Below are positions 23,781 to 36,264 of a stretch of 64,000 nucleotides of DNA, piece after piece; position 1 is the stretch's first letter; each line of letters begins with the position of its first letter. A program made the position numbers and the translations under genes. Origin of the DNA: Henckelia pumila. Taxonomy: Eukaryota; Streptophyta; Magnoliopsida; Lamiales; Gesneriaceae. The notes under the pieces were generated by a model. That model made no database searches and was not told the origin of the DNA. It worked only from the letters and a program-made list of their open reading frames with translations. The stretch covers positions 7,006,001 through 7,070,000 of the forward strand of contig NC_133121.1 in NCBI RefSeq assembly GCF_033568475.1, in the 5' to 3' direction.

Positions 23781-24457
23781 GTCTCTTGATTCATTGATTT
23801 TTGGGCAAAGTGATTAACACAAAAGTTGCATCCATTTGTCTTGGATTTCCATAAGATTAAGAATCACTCAATTTTGAGTTTGTACGAGAGAGATATTCTT
23901 GAAATACAAGACCGTATACAGACTTGAATTCTTTCCTCATCCTGTGCAGAATCAGAAATTTCATCATGATTTATCAGCTTCTTAACTTCCGATTCAGGCT
24001 TATACTTGTGAAAATAATTTTTAGATCATTGTCTTAGCTTCTTAACACATATTGAATTGTTTTATTTGGATAATCGATCTGGAAGATATGACCAAAATAC
24101 CAGAGCTGGTAATTTTTGATCTGGTTGCTACATCAATTGCTTCCAGCTTGATCTTGCGACCACCATATCACCTGGATAACATCCGAACTAACTGATCTGG
24201 TCTGAAATATGACTTGCACATATTTGAGTTGGATTTTCAACCGTTTTGGCGTCTGGTAATTTGGATCATTGAGCTATGAGATATATTTGAAAAAATAAAC
24301 TGCGCCAGAATTTCAATTTGACTAAATTTGAGTTTCAGCTTCTCAAAACTTCCAACTTTTGATATTCTAACTACACACTTGATTAAATATGTTAGTAACA
24401 TAATAACAAGTTTTGTTATCATCAAAATCAAGATTTCTTGTATTTTCGAACACAACA

Positions 24458-26843
24458 AACAACATAAAGATCGATTTTATGCACAAAAAAAAAAAAAAAG
24501 ATACATAATATTAATTACTTTTGGAAAAAAATTTAATAAATTATTTCACAATTTCACAAATAAAAAACAGCTGCATAAAGTATAGTTTAGAGTTTTTTTT
24601 TGCATTTGATATTTCGGCACAATCACTATAATTCCGAATATATATTAAACTATTAAAATTGCTACGACTATTCCAGGAAATTGGAAACATAATAAATTAG
24701 TATGTCATGTGTATATCATATATTAATTAGATTTATTTACTATCTCGGTGTTTATTATAACTAGCGATTTGCACATGCAATGCGTGTGTTTGTTAATATA
24801 TGTATATTATTAAAATATAGACGATAAAATATATATATGTAATAGTTGTTATTATTTTTATGATTTTTTTTAAAAAAATATCCTCAAACAGTTAAACACA
24901 TAGTGAGAGTTACTTTTCAAAATCTGAAAATCAACACATTTGATTTTTTTAATTAAAAATTACTTTATTAGATGGAGGGTAATTTTGGAAATTTACTTAA
25001 AAATACCAAAACAGTTACTATAATTTTCTCTCACTTCATTAAATAGTAATATAAGTAATAGATAATAGAGTGTGGATTTTGAACCCTTAAAATTAAAAAT
25101 ACCATTCTCAAGAACAAAAATTATAAATACAATATGACGAACTAAAATAGAAAATTTATGTTTCAATATTTATTCGTTAAACATTGATACAAATTATGGT
25201 CAAACTTTCAGCACTAATCTAATCACTGATTAATTTGAGAATGGGTAAACAAAAAAAAAAAAACAAATCAAACATAAATATCTAAACATAATCTTTTAAC
25301 CACGAATGACTAATGTACCCATTAAATTTGACTTCAAATGTTAAGGGGACTACATCATAAACGTCGAATCCTTGTATCCATTTAAATAAAAAGCTGTCAA
25401 CTTATTTGGTAAACTCTCTTTCTCATCCGAATGGAGTATTAAAACACAAATTAAATCAATTATTAGATGATTATATTTCCTTAGTTTTCAAATGCATACA
25501 ATAATTGGGTATCTCTTTTTCAAAGACAACAATAAATAAATGGGTAGATGTCTTGTGACTTGCGACTTGCGAAACAGTGAGAGCGAGCAGAGTCAATCTT
25601 GCTCATATTTACAATAAAATGTAATATTTTTTTGCATAAAAAATTAATACGTTTTTATGAGTGATCCAAATAAAATATTTCATAAAATTAATCGGTGAAA
25701 ACGTATCACATGTGTTTTTGTGTAAATAAAATACTCTCAATATATACTCATATTTTATCATCGGTTGTTCAAATAATTTGGACGTAATTGATGAATATTC
25801 AAATCACATTCATAGGCAGAGCAAACAAGTAAGAACAATTATCACTTTTTCTTTCTTTCTTTCTTTTCCATACGTCTCAAATCCATCAAAATATATTACT
25901 AGTGTACAAACGAATTAAATCGGCCTCCGTATCTAATTTATTTGTATATATATCAAATATAAAACATTATCGATGTGTAGGAACTAGGATGTTTCGGTCC
26001 ACGTTCAAAATGTTGGGAGTAAAATATCTATAATTTAATTAAAAAATATTATTAAGATATGATAATATAGAAGGGTCAAATAAATCAATTCAAAGTTAAG
26101 AAATGAATGTGTAATGCGAGGGAGTAAAAAAAAATGAAATAAATAAAACAAATCATACAGTCCTTGTCTAGTTATCTTAGCCAGTAGTCCAATTGCTGGC
26201 TTTCCCATTTAATTCATTAATAGCGTGGAAATCTTGAACTTCATTCGATTTTATATCAAGCAAATTATTTGCAATATATTCTGAAAATCAATACACTAAA
26301 ATTAATCTTTAAATCGTAAAACAAGTCAAACGTTACATGAAAATCCCTCTCCCAACCGAAGCAATCATTATTTTTCACAATTATTTCTCAATAATTATAC
26401 CAATTACAATTAATAAGAATCGGACCATTTTAGTACAAGATTTCGCCGTTTTACAAAAAAATTATAGTTACTAGTGAGTCTAGTGATAATACAACTCAAT
26501 ATTTGAAATCGTATAAAAAACGATTAAAATATCCAGCACACAGTTATGGACTTAATTTTTCAAGGTTTTCAAATCTTTTTCTTTTTTTTTAAGTCAGATA
26601 GTTATACATTATTTATTGATACGTGCAAATATTTAATCGGGTGTAATTTTTTTGGAAGGTCCTCACATTAATTAATGTATCGGCTTTAATACGGCACAAT
26701 GCTCTCCAAGTCTCCGGTCCACAAAGGCGAAAAAATTGTTTAAGTCTAATTGCGTTATAACGAGTGTATCTTATTTACATATAATAATTATTCTATTATC
26801 GTTTCCACATACGAAACATGACATAGAAATTCAAGTTCAATTC
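24458..26843. other. AT-rich intergenic DNA; possible Helitron-like piece at 24755-25075
   Basis: No gene was recognised. The segment starting ACTAGCGATTTGCACATGCA and carrying TGGAGGGTAATTTTGG resembles, loosely, the one at 35790-36010 (GCACATGCATGATGCATTGC ... GGTATTTTGGTGTCC). Together they might be remnants of one non-autonomous rolling-circle family, but no CTRR hairpin end was established. Confidence 0.3.
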
Positions 26844-26853
26844 ATATATATAT

Positions 26854-27024
26854 ATAGAGTTTCTTTCAAGTGTCCACCTACCATGCCCACCACCATGTCC
26901 ACCAATGATGTGTCACTATTCTATTGGATGTGATAAAGATGTGATAAATTGTAGGTCCAATAGAATAGTGTCACATCATTAATGGGCATAGTGATGGGCA
27001 TGGTAGGTGGGCACTTGAAAGAAA

Positions 27025-27030
<6 letters not shown>
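26854..27030. mobile_element. Full-length foldback MITE with arms of about 75 bp
   Basis: The left arm starts AGAGTTTCTTTCAAGTGTCC and the right arm ends with its complement GGGCACTTGAAAGAAACTCT. Pairing continues through CCTACCATGCCCA, then ATGATGTGTCACTATTC and TATTGGA, leaving a loop of about 25 bases around 26937-26955. Both sides are bordered by (TA)n, so TA or TATA target duplication is likely but cannot be resolved. Transcribed, it would form a long hairpin RNA. No coding capacity. Confidence 0.8.
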
Positions 27031-27060
<30 letters not shown>

Positions 27061-27531
27061 TAATTTAATATTACGTAATATACTGACTATGAAACACAAT
27101 TGGTGTAACTTACATTTAATTAGTTAGAGTCACAAAAGTGACATTATAATTCATTAAATGATACAATTGATTTTTTTTTTTAATGCAATGATTCGCATTT
27201 CACTCTCTGCTTTCTAAATATAAGAAGAAGAAAAATCGGTAGAAGCCATCCAAAAATTTCAATTTCTAAATTTGAGATGATGCATATAAACAGTTTACCA
27301 TTCTTAAAACTATTTGTCTTTTTTATGAATAAAAAGATCGTTAAATAAAAAATACATAATATCAAGACAAATCAAGATTTCTAATTTCTTTATTGCAAAT
27401 AGATGACTCTCAACAATACTTACGACCTTAGCAGTATGGAAACCCATTTTTGGTAAAACAACGACAACTGATAACAACTCAAACTCTATCCATTAATAAA
27501 AACTTTATTCCATAATCTTTACATATTTATA
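27031..27531. other. AT-rich intergenic DNA
   Basis: An (AT)n run at 27027-27057 is followed by sequence without recognisable genes or bounded repeats. Confidence 0.5.
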
Positions 27532-27880
27532 GGTACCGTTTGGTACATTGGATGAAAGTGAAATGATTCACAAATTTTTACTTATCTCGTATTTCTTTCA
27601 TTTTTTTGTTAACTCAATTTCATCTCATGACCCGGTATGACATTATATGTAGGTTTGATGAAAAATACATTCAAACTCATGGTATTAGTGGAGGGTGAGT
27701 ATAAATTAAAAAGAACAATTAAGATATTCTATAGTAATAAACACAATAATCTTACAAAATTAAAAATATACAAAACAACATATTGTTAATATTTATGTAT
27801 TGTATATTCATATTTTATCATATTTTTATCATATTTATATTCATCTTTTATACATATTATCCATGAAACCAAACGATATC
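27532..27880. mobile_element. Probable MITE (CCGTTTGGT ends)
   Basis: The left end GTACCGTTTGGTACATTGGA and the right end, which read from the other strand is GATATCGTTTGGTTTCATGGA, are imperfect inverted repeats. CGTTTGGT-type ends are common among plant hAT and PIF MITEs. The target duplication could not be fixed and there is no coding capacity. Confidence 0.45.
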
Positions 27881-28031
27881 ATACAGTATATCTTGAACCT
27901 TCCAAGCACCACTCTCTATTAAGCGAAAATTCTCTAATTTAATGTTTTTTTTAACATATTCCGTAATAACAAATATTTTTATAATGATAATTTATATAAA
28001 ATGGTTGTTTATATTATGATTCTGAATGCGA

Positions 28032-28039
28032 TATAAAAT
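28032..28039 (+). promoter_or_regulatory. Candidate TATA box of the gene at 28213
   Basis: TATAAAAT lies about 175 bases upstream of the start codon and is followed by a CT-rich leader (about 28083-28150), a usual plant 5' UTR composition. Confidence 0.5.
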
Positions 28040-28212
28040 GGGACATTACATTCACTCCCCCACAGAAAAGCTCGGTATCAATCATTTTCTTCATTTCCTC
28101 CTCTGTTTTCTTCTTTCATTCATATCTTCTAACCCAAAAACTTTTTCTTCTGTGCGTTTCGCGTAAGCTAGAAAAAAAAAAAAAAAAAAAAGGTAAATTC
28201 TTGGAAGAATCG

Positions 28213-28674
28213 ATGAGCACGAAAACAGTTGGCAAAGGGAGCAAAATCGTCAGGTACTTGAAGGCGCCCGCCAGGATTCTGGCCCGAGCCCGAGATTTCT
28301 ACGTCAACAGCATGATGCGCTGCGCCGGCCACGTGGGACAGAGCAGCGCCATTGGCTGCTCCGCCCCCCAATTCTCCACCCTGCCCAGAAGCTTCAGCGT
28401 TGGCTCGTCGTATTCAACCGGCTCGGAGGAGGATCTGCGGGAGCTCATTCGGGTCGCCTCCACTCGCAGCCTCGGCGGGAAGATCGAGTCGGAGCTCCTC
28501 CGGGCGAAGAGGCCGTCGCCGCTTCGCGTCGGCGGAGGCGTGGCGGTTGTGCCCAGGAGCCACACGGTGGCTATTGGGAGAATCGACGAAGACAAGCCGT
28601 GTGAATTCGGGGTTCACGAGGTGGATTCTGTTCCCAGGAGTAGAACTTATGCAGGTTGGCGGGGGAAGAGGTAA
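28213..28674 (+). CDS. Small conserved plant protein of unknown function
   Basis: An intronless gene of 153 codons in a sharply GC-rich island amid AT-rich DNA. The first ATG in frame is at 28213 (MSTKTVGKGSK). The N-terminal part contains YLKAPARILARARDFYV (about residues 14-30) followed by SMMRCAGH, a basic amphipathic block that I recall from a plant-only family of small uncharacterised proteins. The middle is serine-rich with SFSVGSSYSTGSEEDLREL, and the C-terminus has repeated VPRS-type motifs (VPRSHTVAIGRIDED, SVPRSRTYAGWRGKR). I see no signal peptide or membrane segment. No function is assigned. A CT-rich leader and poly-A tract (28171-28190) precede the start, and the stop TAA is followed by AT-rich sequence. 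Confidence 0.85.
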   Translation: MSTKTVGKGSKIVRYLKAPARILARARDFYVNSMMRCAGHVGQSSAIGCSAPQFSTLPRSFSVGSSYSTGSEEDLRELIRVASTRSLGGKIESELLRAKRPSPLRVGGGVAVVPRSHTVAIGRIDEDKPCEFGVHEVDSVPRSRTYAGWRGKR

Positions 28675-30053
28675 ATTAATGGTTTTTGTCCTTTTGGACC
28701 CGATAATTTGGTTGGATTGATTTGACGTTAAATTAACATGAATTTCAAGTTCATTTAATAATTCTGTCGTTTGAAGTTCATTCTATATTAGATTTGTATA
28801 ACGAATGAAAAAAAATTAAAAGAAAGAGCGCAACGTTAGAGAATACTCGATCCAAATTCATTGGGTTAATGTTGTAATTTCACACCGTGTAAAAAAAGGA
28901 GAAGGTTTTTGTTGACTTACTTGTTTTTTATGGAATTGAAGTACGATGTTTGATGGCAATAATTTTGTTGTTAATTGGACAAGAAGTGGTTTTCAATGAA
29001 GGTTTTGGTTTAGCGTAAGTGCGCGCGCAATGATCCGTTGATTTGTATCTTTGAAAAACCTCAATGAACATGAATATTGTAGGATGAATATTTGGAAACT
29101 TGTGTCGAGTATTCACACCGAAATTGCTTGGTTTAATTGATTGGTTTGCCAACTACAATTTTGCGTGCATGGGCATTCCATGAATTTTGAGGGTACATGA
29201 TTTGACAAAAATTTAAATGTCAAAAGTGATATCAGCCATCGTGATCGAAATTATTTATAAAGGATTATAATTTATTTTTTTAATAGAAATTTATATTAAT
29301 CATTTTAATTTTATGTGAACGAATATGGAGAAATTGTTATGAAAAAAATATGGTGTGAGATTTGGATTTGTTTTATGGGTAATGCTACATGTACACAAAG
29401 TGTTACAAGTTGGATTACACATTGCACTTGAAATTACATGATTATCCTCCATGCATTTTTAAAAATATATTTTATATATATATATGTATATATTTCGAAA
29501 ATAGAAATCTTCTCCTATCCAAAATTTCAAATTTTTAGCATGTAATACATGTTTTCTTACATTTTGTGTTTTAATTGGAAAATTAGTTCACATATCAACA
29601 ACCGCAATCTCAACCTGCCCAAAGAAGTAATTGGCGGTCGGTGCACCAACTATGGCAATTTGGCAAATGTCATTCTTCCCCATGTCAATGTGAAGGAAAT
29701 ATTATTATTTATTATTTTTTGGAAGTCGGAAATATAAACTTTTATTACTTCTATGTTTATTTATTTTTACATGCAAATTATTAAAATATTTAACCCCTCG
29801 AACTCGTATTTCAATTACACGTCAGCAAAGTAGTTAGTTCGTTAGAAGACGGTTAGATGACTTAATTTATTTGTTATTAATCTATACAATATTATAATGC
29901 AAGAGGGTTATAATAACCGTTTTGGTCATTTTAATGGTTGTACAAAAATAATCCTACTATTTTCACTAAAAAAAAAAAATTTTGAGAGGAGCAAAATTTG
30001 AAGATTACTACCCCACTTTCTCAACTATTTCATCATGTTTTTTTAATCAATCA
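28675..30053. other. 3' flank and AT-rich intergenic DNA
   Basis: No further gene was recognised. It includes short AT repeats (29467-29485) and nothing with clear transposon borders. Confidence 0.45.
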
Positions 30054-30245
30054 TGTTGGAGTGGTGCTAAGAAACAAATCATATTAATTATATATATACT
30101 CTATAAATTATAGTTAATATTTCTGTATTGTATCACACACGTGCATTTCTACTAATATGTATAAAGTGTATATGTTGTATTGTTTCAATACAGATCATCT
30201 TCTTTATTCTCTTTTCTCATGCGATCTTAGTATGGTATCAGATAA
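30054..30245 (+). mobile_element. Short Ty1/copia-like LTR with primer-binding site, truncated
   Basis: It starts TGTTGGAGTGGTGC, a usual copia LTR beginning. About 180 bp later TATGGTATCAGATAAC (30231-30246) resembles the copia primer-binding site for initiator tRNA-Met (TGGTATCAGA). No gag reading frame follows before the HHP gene. The LTR right border between them is not resolved. Confidence 0.45.
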
Positions 30246-30600
30246 CATGATACTCGCAGAAATTTTTCCTATCACGCGAAGGGCTTGCTCGTCCCAACCG
30301 AACTTATTAGATACAGATATTGTTTTGTTACAGCTTTCTTCGCCGAAGAAAATAACCAAATTTGAATACCCCAGATTTGTATAACATGGAAACAAGAGCA
30401 CAAATCCACAATTCACCAAAGCAATGTTCAATTCAGTACAGTGGCATGCCATATTATAAAATGTGTCTTATGTATTTTTCTTGTCTATCATTTATTAAGT
30501 TTGTTACATTTTCTTCATAATCTGATGAAATTAACCTAGTCAAACGTATAACAAAGAGAGGCAACAGTGAGAGGAACACATTCCCGTATCTAGTTAACTT

Positions 30601-33106
30601 TCAGCATCCCTGCAAGTCCCGCCACCTGAGATATACGAGCCCGGCCCGGTAATGTGTGTAAGCACCTGCAACTACGAGTACATGAAACAGCTGATGGCTA
30701 TGCCCAGCAATGTCAAATTTTCCCGGCATCCATCTCTCTGGAACTCTTGTTGCATAAACGAGAGCTCCAAGACCGTAAAGGGATCCCATCAAGATTTCAT
30801 ATCCTGTTGTGTGAAGCGCCACCGGATGGTTCCAGAATAAGATAAGTTTGTGCAGAATCGGTGCAACACCAGACAAGCCCATTGCAAGGAATAACAAGGC
30901 TCGGAAGTTACGGTATTCAGGATTTTGGAACACTGGTAGGAGAGATACTGAGATTGTACCGATTCCTAGCAGGGTAATGAATCCCAGATAGAGATTGCAA
31001 AAGAGTGGATAACACATAAAAGAGTAGTACACAGGAGGATAAAATGAGGTGGAAATTAGAGCAGCGATTCCTGCATAATCGAGTCTAAGCAGAATGTAGG
31101 ATACGCGCTTTGAATGGCAAGAAAGTAAGTGGCAAGTGCTGCTAGCTAACAAGCAAAACATGGCTCCACCCAGGAAAGCGAAAAACGGCCAACGTGTGAT
31201 TGGCCGGACCATCAGTGGTGCTATTATGTTCGCCACGTCTTCCTTCATGCTACGCTGGAAAAAAAAAAATTAAGCCAGGGAAAATTGCATTAACAGGTGA
31301 TAGAAATGTTATGTTTCCAAAATGATATTAACACACTTGAAACCATGTTGGTAATCTACAGGCAGTGGCATGGCTGTATACAATGACACCTCAATCAAGA
31401 GGGGGAAAGAGTAAAACTATAAGTAAAAAAATTTAAAAATTTTAATAAATAATTTTTATCACGTGAATTTGCTTTATGAAACCAAAATCACATGTTTTAA
31501 AACCTTATATTATCATAAAATTTCATTGTTTTTGTCTTCTCAAGAAACTTTGTATTGTATGCTAAAAAAATGAAACTTTGTATTGTAATCAAAGTTATGG
31601 AATAACGCTGAGGAATTGAAATGCATAATAAATACTTCAATCCAAATGAATGAAACCAAAAGTACCAGAACACAAACATCGGTATGGTTGATGTGTGAAA
31701 AACGCTCAGGTACACAGTTGGAGAGCACTTCCATAATATGCCAGTCACGCATGTGTCGCAGAGACGGAAGACAAGTTGCAAGTTCAGTTCTCAATTTTTG
31801 GAAATCTGCTTTTCTCAGCACGTTTGGCAAATTTTGTAGTGTGGGAATGTCTACCACGGCCGGAACCATCATAGCTGTATAAATGGTCAGAGCGAGAAAC
31901 AAGAAGAAGCCTATCAAATGCCTGCAGATAAATAAAACCATGAATCAAGGTGGGAAAATTACACAACATATATATGATACAACACAATACCAGCATCAGA
32001 AGAAAAGTAAATAAGGGTGATTCACAAAAGAAACCTGGTAATTTTCCCATGGTATAATATAGTCAACCCACACAACATGGATCGATAGAATTATGAAGCC
32101 ATGATTGTGCCTATCTATCAAACATGCCACTCGAAAGATAATCCAAATCCTAAGATTGCTCATTGCATTGAGCCATTGTCTGTGGCATACAAATCATTCA
32201 TAAAGTCAAGCCATTGGAGTGTGGTCTACAAATTTGGAAAAACGGCATCACGGATCAGTTCGATAAACCAAAAAAAGTGCAAAAACAGCTGCAGCCAAAA
32301 AATAGCTCCATTTTAGCAAGAAATCTCTTCAGGAACCCTTTTTTTACTGTCATCAACCTCAAAATCTACGAACAACATGATGCTAAAAGGCCAATCTTCA
32401 CATCTCAGAGAAAGCATCTGCACCCGATGAATCAAATGGGTATCTCTTGCATCATTTTCTGGAGAAGTGCTAATGTCAAAGCATGCGAAGATCTTCAAAT
32501 TCAAGATTCAGAAGGCAATTGTTTTCTAGAACAACTTAATGATCCACACAGACCACGCGCACTTTTCTCTACTCTTTTCCACTTACTATGATATCAATGC
32601 CAAATTGGACAACACGAATAAACTAATCAAGCGAACAATCGATCAATCGAACATGAAGCAACAAAAGAACTTAAAATTGAACAATAAACTAATCCTTCAA
32701 ATACATACGTCCGAACATCATTAGAAAGTAGCAAACTAGCATAGCCACAGATACAGAAGTATCAACACAACAAAGCCCCATACTTTTTGAGAAAATCTAA
32801 TACCAGAGGAAAGAACAGAATTAAGCTAAGGCAAAATACTTACGTCCAAACATTAAGGGTCTCGTTGTGAATAGTAAAAACACTGAGCAAGACCTGCCTC
32901 AAAGGCCATTCAGACCTATAATGGCCAAGAATATACTCATTGTCCTTCAAATATCCAGGCAGTGAGTGGTACTCCACCAATTGATACTTCACTTTCTTCC
33001 ACAATCTAGTTCCTTTACCTTCCTTGGATGGAGAAATAGCCCTTTGATTCTCATCTAATTCACCACCAGATTTTACCTCTTCAAAATTTGCTTGATTCTT
33101 GCCCAT
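30601..33106 (-). CDS. HHP: Heptahelical transmembrane protein (HHP, adiponectin-receptor/PAQR family)
   Basis: A three-exon gene encoding 390 aa. Exon 1 is 33106-32844, exon 2 is 31921-31666, exon 3 is 31254-30601; the introns begin GT and end AG, and the joined length (263+256+654) stays in frame. The ATG at 33106 begins MGKNQANF; a stop codon lies further upstream in that frame. The cytosolic N-terminus (about 1-85) contains the YLKDNEYILGHYR block and NETLNVWTHLIGFF, leading into the first membrane segment. Exon 3 carries HLLSCHS, RLDYAGIA and the C-terminal GHSHQLFHVLVVAGAY, giving the histidines and aspartate that bind zinc in PAQR proteins. Several hydrophobic stretches fit seven helices. 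Family members are membrane receptors; plant HHPs have been linked to osmotic, sugar and hormone responses. The usual length of plant HHPs is similar, so the model looks complete. Confidence 0.9.
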
Positions 33107-33275
33107 TCTTGAATCAACCCAACAATCCAAACACAATAATATAAACGATCGGCAACTTGTTGAAATATCAAATGGGAAATCAAGAAATAACCTAATTAAA
33201 TCTTTTTTTGTCCATGCATCTGTTATTACCCATGTTCCAATAAACTAATAATATTGAAAGGTAAAGGTACCTGAA
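33107..33275 (-). other. Probable HHP 5' UTR intron
   Basis: Upstream of the HHP start the minus strand has a good donor context (GATTTCAG followed by GTACCT, border near 33271) and an acceptor-like TTCAAG just before the ATG. This suggests a non-coding first exon above 33271 and a short leader intron. Only transcript data would settle it. Confidence 0.4.
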
Positions 33276-33687
33276 ATCGAAGATGAACACCACCCACAAG
33301 GAGAGAGACCAAAAAATCTGATTTTTAAAAAGAAAATTCAATTTCCGTATTTATCTATATCGCTCGAAGGGATCGTTTCAACTTTCAACGCATTTTTCAG
33401 GCGAGTATACGAATAATTGAACAGGAGATATAGGCCAAGAAATTAGGAAAGAAATTGGGAACCAAACAATCCGTTAAAAATACTTGAAGAACAATAAATG
33501 CATTATAAATTTTCAGCTCCGTCTGTTTTAAAATTTCTTTAGTGCATAGAAAAAGGAATACAAAAGCTGCCGATGAAAAAGAGACACCGATGGAGAAAAC
33601 AAAAAGAAGATGCCTCGGGATGATTCGGAAATGAGAGTGAACGAAACGGCACCTTTTCTCGATTCCTTATCGAAACTCTCCCGTCCA

Positions 33688-33738
<51 letters not shown>

Positions 33739-34300
33739 CAATTGTGTGAAACTAATGATGTTCAATTCGTCTCTTATCACTAAAATCCGATACAATGTTT
33801 TAATTATGCGAAAAATAAAAAAAACAATTAAAACCCGATATGTCGAGGACGAGACGGAAAAATATTGTTAGGCAACTTTATATATATATATATAATTTTC
33901 TTGAAGGATAAATACATTTAAAAAAATAATTTTATAAAAAAACACAAAAAAATAAAGAAAAACAAGTGACAAAATTGAAAATAAAGAATGTACCGGAAAA
34001 GTAGATGACGACAAAAAAAATTAAGATAAATAATAAAATTATAAAAATGGGGAAAAAAAGGTCAAACCATCATATAAAAAAGTCCGTAGAACATGCACAA
34101 CGTAAATAACTAGCAACCGTTGCATATATATTTACATGCATGTGTAACCGATATCCAATATCTAAACTAGTGGATTTATCATATTTAAAAAATGAAAAGT
34201 AGCTGTTGTTAATTAGTTCTGATCATATCACATATGATATATCAAAGACACTTAAAATTATAATCAACTTTAATAATAATAAGTAAGATATTTAAATTAC
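33276..34300. other. HHP upstream region with (AT)n microsatellite
   Basis: It probably holds the HHP promoter. A pure (TA)n run at 33690-33736 lies about 420 bp upstream of the proposed first exon border. Beyond it the DNA is A-rich and without recognisable genes. Confidence 0.45.
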
Positions 34301-34304
34301 AACC

Positions 34305-34960
34305 TTGGCCATGTGGAGCATCTGGCTAGGAATAATGTCTTTTGGAATGGGAAATGTTCTCCTGCCATTAAGGTATATCTATCAGCTTTGGAACTCCATT
34401 CTCAATGGTATGCTACTCATCACTACTCTACTAATCCCAACACAATGTTCATGCGTTGAATACTATCACCAGTTGGACTAAACCTCCCAAGAACATGCTC
34501 AAATGCAATGTTGATGCAACTATTCTTCCAAATCCTCCTCATGCTGAATATGGTTGCATTATCAGAGACCACCATGGAGTTGTTCTTGCAGCTTTCCAAG
34601 GCAGAATTAATGGTAATCAGGATCCCACAATAGCAGAAGTTCTCGCCATTAGAGAAGCTCTCAGCTGGTTGAAGAACTTTCATTTCTCATCTATCATTGT
34701 GAAATTTGATTCTCTTGTCACAATTGAAGCACACAACAATGCTGCAATAGACCGATCATCTTTTGGTTTTTTAGTTGAAGATTGTAAACTCCTTGTTCAA
34801 GGAGTCTCATCTTGTTCATTTGTGTTTATTCGTAGATCAGCGTATTAGGCTGCTGATGATTTAACTAAGACGACTGCTTCTATGTTTGATTTTGTAGAAA
34901 GGATTCTTACTCATCCTACTATCATTTGGCATGTAATTATACCGGATTTATCTTCTTAAT
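34305..34960 (+). pseudogene. LINE-type RNase H domain relic (non-LTR retrotransposon 3' part)
   Basis: The stretch begins with a WSIWL motif and, after a frame break, NNVFWNGK, as in the zinc-binding end of plant LINE reverse transcriptase. After another break comes an RNase H domain of the RVT_3 type: PPKNMLKCNVDA (first catalytic Asp), EVLAIREALSW (Glu) and IIVKFDSL (second Asp). An in-frame TAG at about 34845 interrupts the end (FIRRSAY, stop, AADDLTKT). With at least two frameshifts and a stop it is non-functional. A short A run at 34981-34986 may be the degraded tail. A related fragment lies at 60830-61090. Confidence 0.8.
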
Positions 34961-34986
34961 AATATTATTTCTTTTGTTTTAAAAAA

Positions 34987-36264
34987 CAGTATAATATATG
35001 TGTACGTGCGCGAGTGTATATAATCAATGCAAGATTGTAACTATTTCCATGTGCTGCTGACAAGTATACATCTTTATCCAATTACGTGTACTCCTGAGAT
35101 TAATTGGTCAAAAGTAATCTGGTATTACAAAGCACTGTTTTATTGGCTCGATAGTTGGAAATTAATTTAAATTACTCATATTTAAATCAAATATTTAAGT
35201 TTTGGATTAGCTTTATCGATTGCCTTCATTTAGTTTGTGGGGAACATTTTTTTTATGACAACGAGGGTATGCGTGTTTGTTCTTACCGGGTTGGATCTTG
35301 TAACCACGAGAAAAAAACATTATGTTATTCCAAACTTGTGTGCAATGGAAATATAATGGATTTGTTCTAGATAAGGAAAACAATTCAATAAAAGTTATCA
35401 AGTGAAAATAACAAATTTTATTATAATTATTCTAACTATTCTAACTGTATAAACACGAAACACGTCATATTATATAATGTTAGCGTCTCAATGTCCACAA
35501 TGAATGCATACATATTAAATTTTTTTGGTTTTAAATAATTATATTTGATAGTGAATTTAGTTATTTTATGTCATATAAATATTTTAAAATTCAAGAATAT
35601 AGTTAAAGATAAAATATAATTTATGAGGATATGATAGTTTTAAATAAGATATATATTTACTAAAAATAAGTTTTTATAATTTTATTGTTTAATAAAAATA
35701 AAAGGCTTTATAATTTGAGAAGGGGATTTTTTTGCTTCATCGAAAAATACATCAACACATCAAAGTTAACTTCTCTAATATGCTCAATTTTAATAATATA
35801 ATAATAGTAAAAATGCACATGCATGATGCATTGCATGTATAAAATATAGATTTTTTATATGTAATTTTTTTTAAGCAAAATATGGAGTGAGTGAGAGGTT
35901 TTTAGTGAGATAGTGGATAAGAAGAGATAATTATGGAATGAGGTATTTTGGTGTCCTCAAAGTTAGTTGCTATAATAGATTCATCTTTTATATGTAGGGA
36001 ACTATATATATAGGGTTCCTTCACACGCGTTGTGTGTTTGTACGGTTATAATAATTATTTAAACATGATAATTTTTTTTATTTTCAAATTAATAAATTTT
36101 AATATTATTTTTTTTATTAAGACTGATAACCATTTAAAATTTTAGAAGTATAAATATGAATTTAAAAAAAATTTAAAAATAGATAGTGTTATATCAAGAC
36201 AACAAAAATAATTATTTAAAGGGTTTAATGCTATATAATATAATATAGAGGTTGCTTCAAAATA
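34987..36264. other. AT-rich intergenic DNA
   Basis: No gene was recognised. The part at 35790-36010 resembles 24755-25075 and may be a remnant of the same repeat family. Confidence 0.4.

Larger units (their letters stand above)
21270..24457 (+). mobile_element. Candidate solo LTR split by a younger solo LTR
   Basis: The left end TGTTAGGATCGAAAATGCGT and the region after 22801 (TTCGAAGGTCAAATC, CTCCCCTTCTTCCG, ACTAGAAGACTTTGAA) look like a single LTR interrupted at 21418-22801. The proposed right end is near CGAACACAACA at 24447-24457. Flanks AAAAA and AACAA agree at four of five bases, which is weak in A-rich DNA. Without the insert the LTR would be about 1.8 kb. No reading frames. The right border is the least certain point. 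Confidence 0.45.

Noticed and set aside
28352-28720. Overlapping frames, both strands, over the small GC-rich gene
   Set aside because: GC-rich coding sequence produces long shadow frames; only the 28213 frame contains the conserved YLKAP block.
30652-32591. Plus-strand frames across the HHP gene and its first intron
   Set aside because: They are antisense to exons or lie in intron sequence, with no recognisable domains.
35155-35370. Short frame with cysteines (CSYRVGSCNHEKKTLCYSK)
   Set aside because: It lacks a recognisable family and supporting exons, and sits in AT-rich DNA; likely chance.
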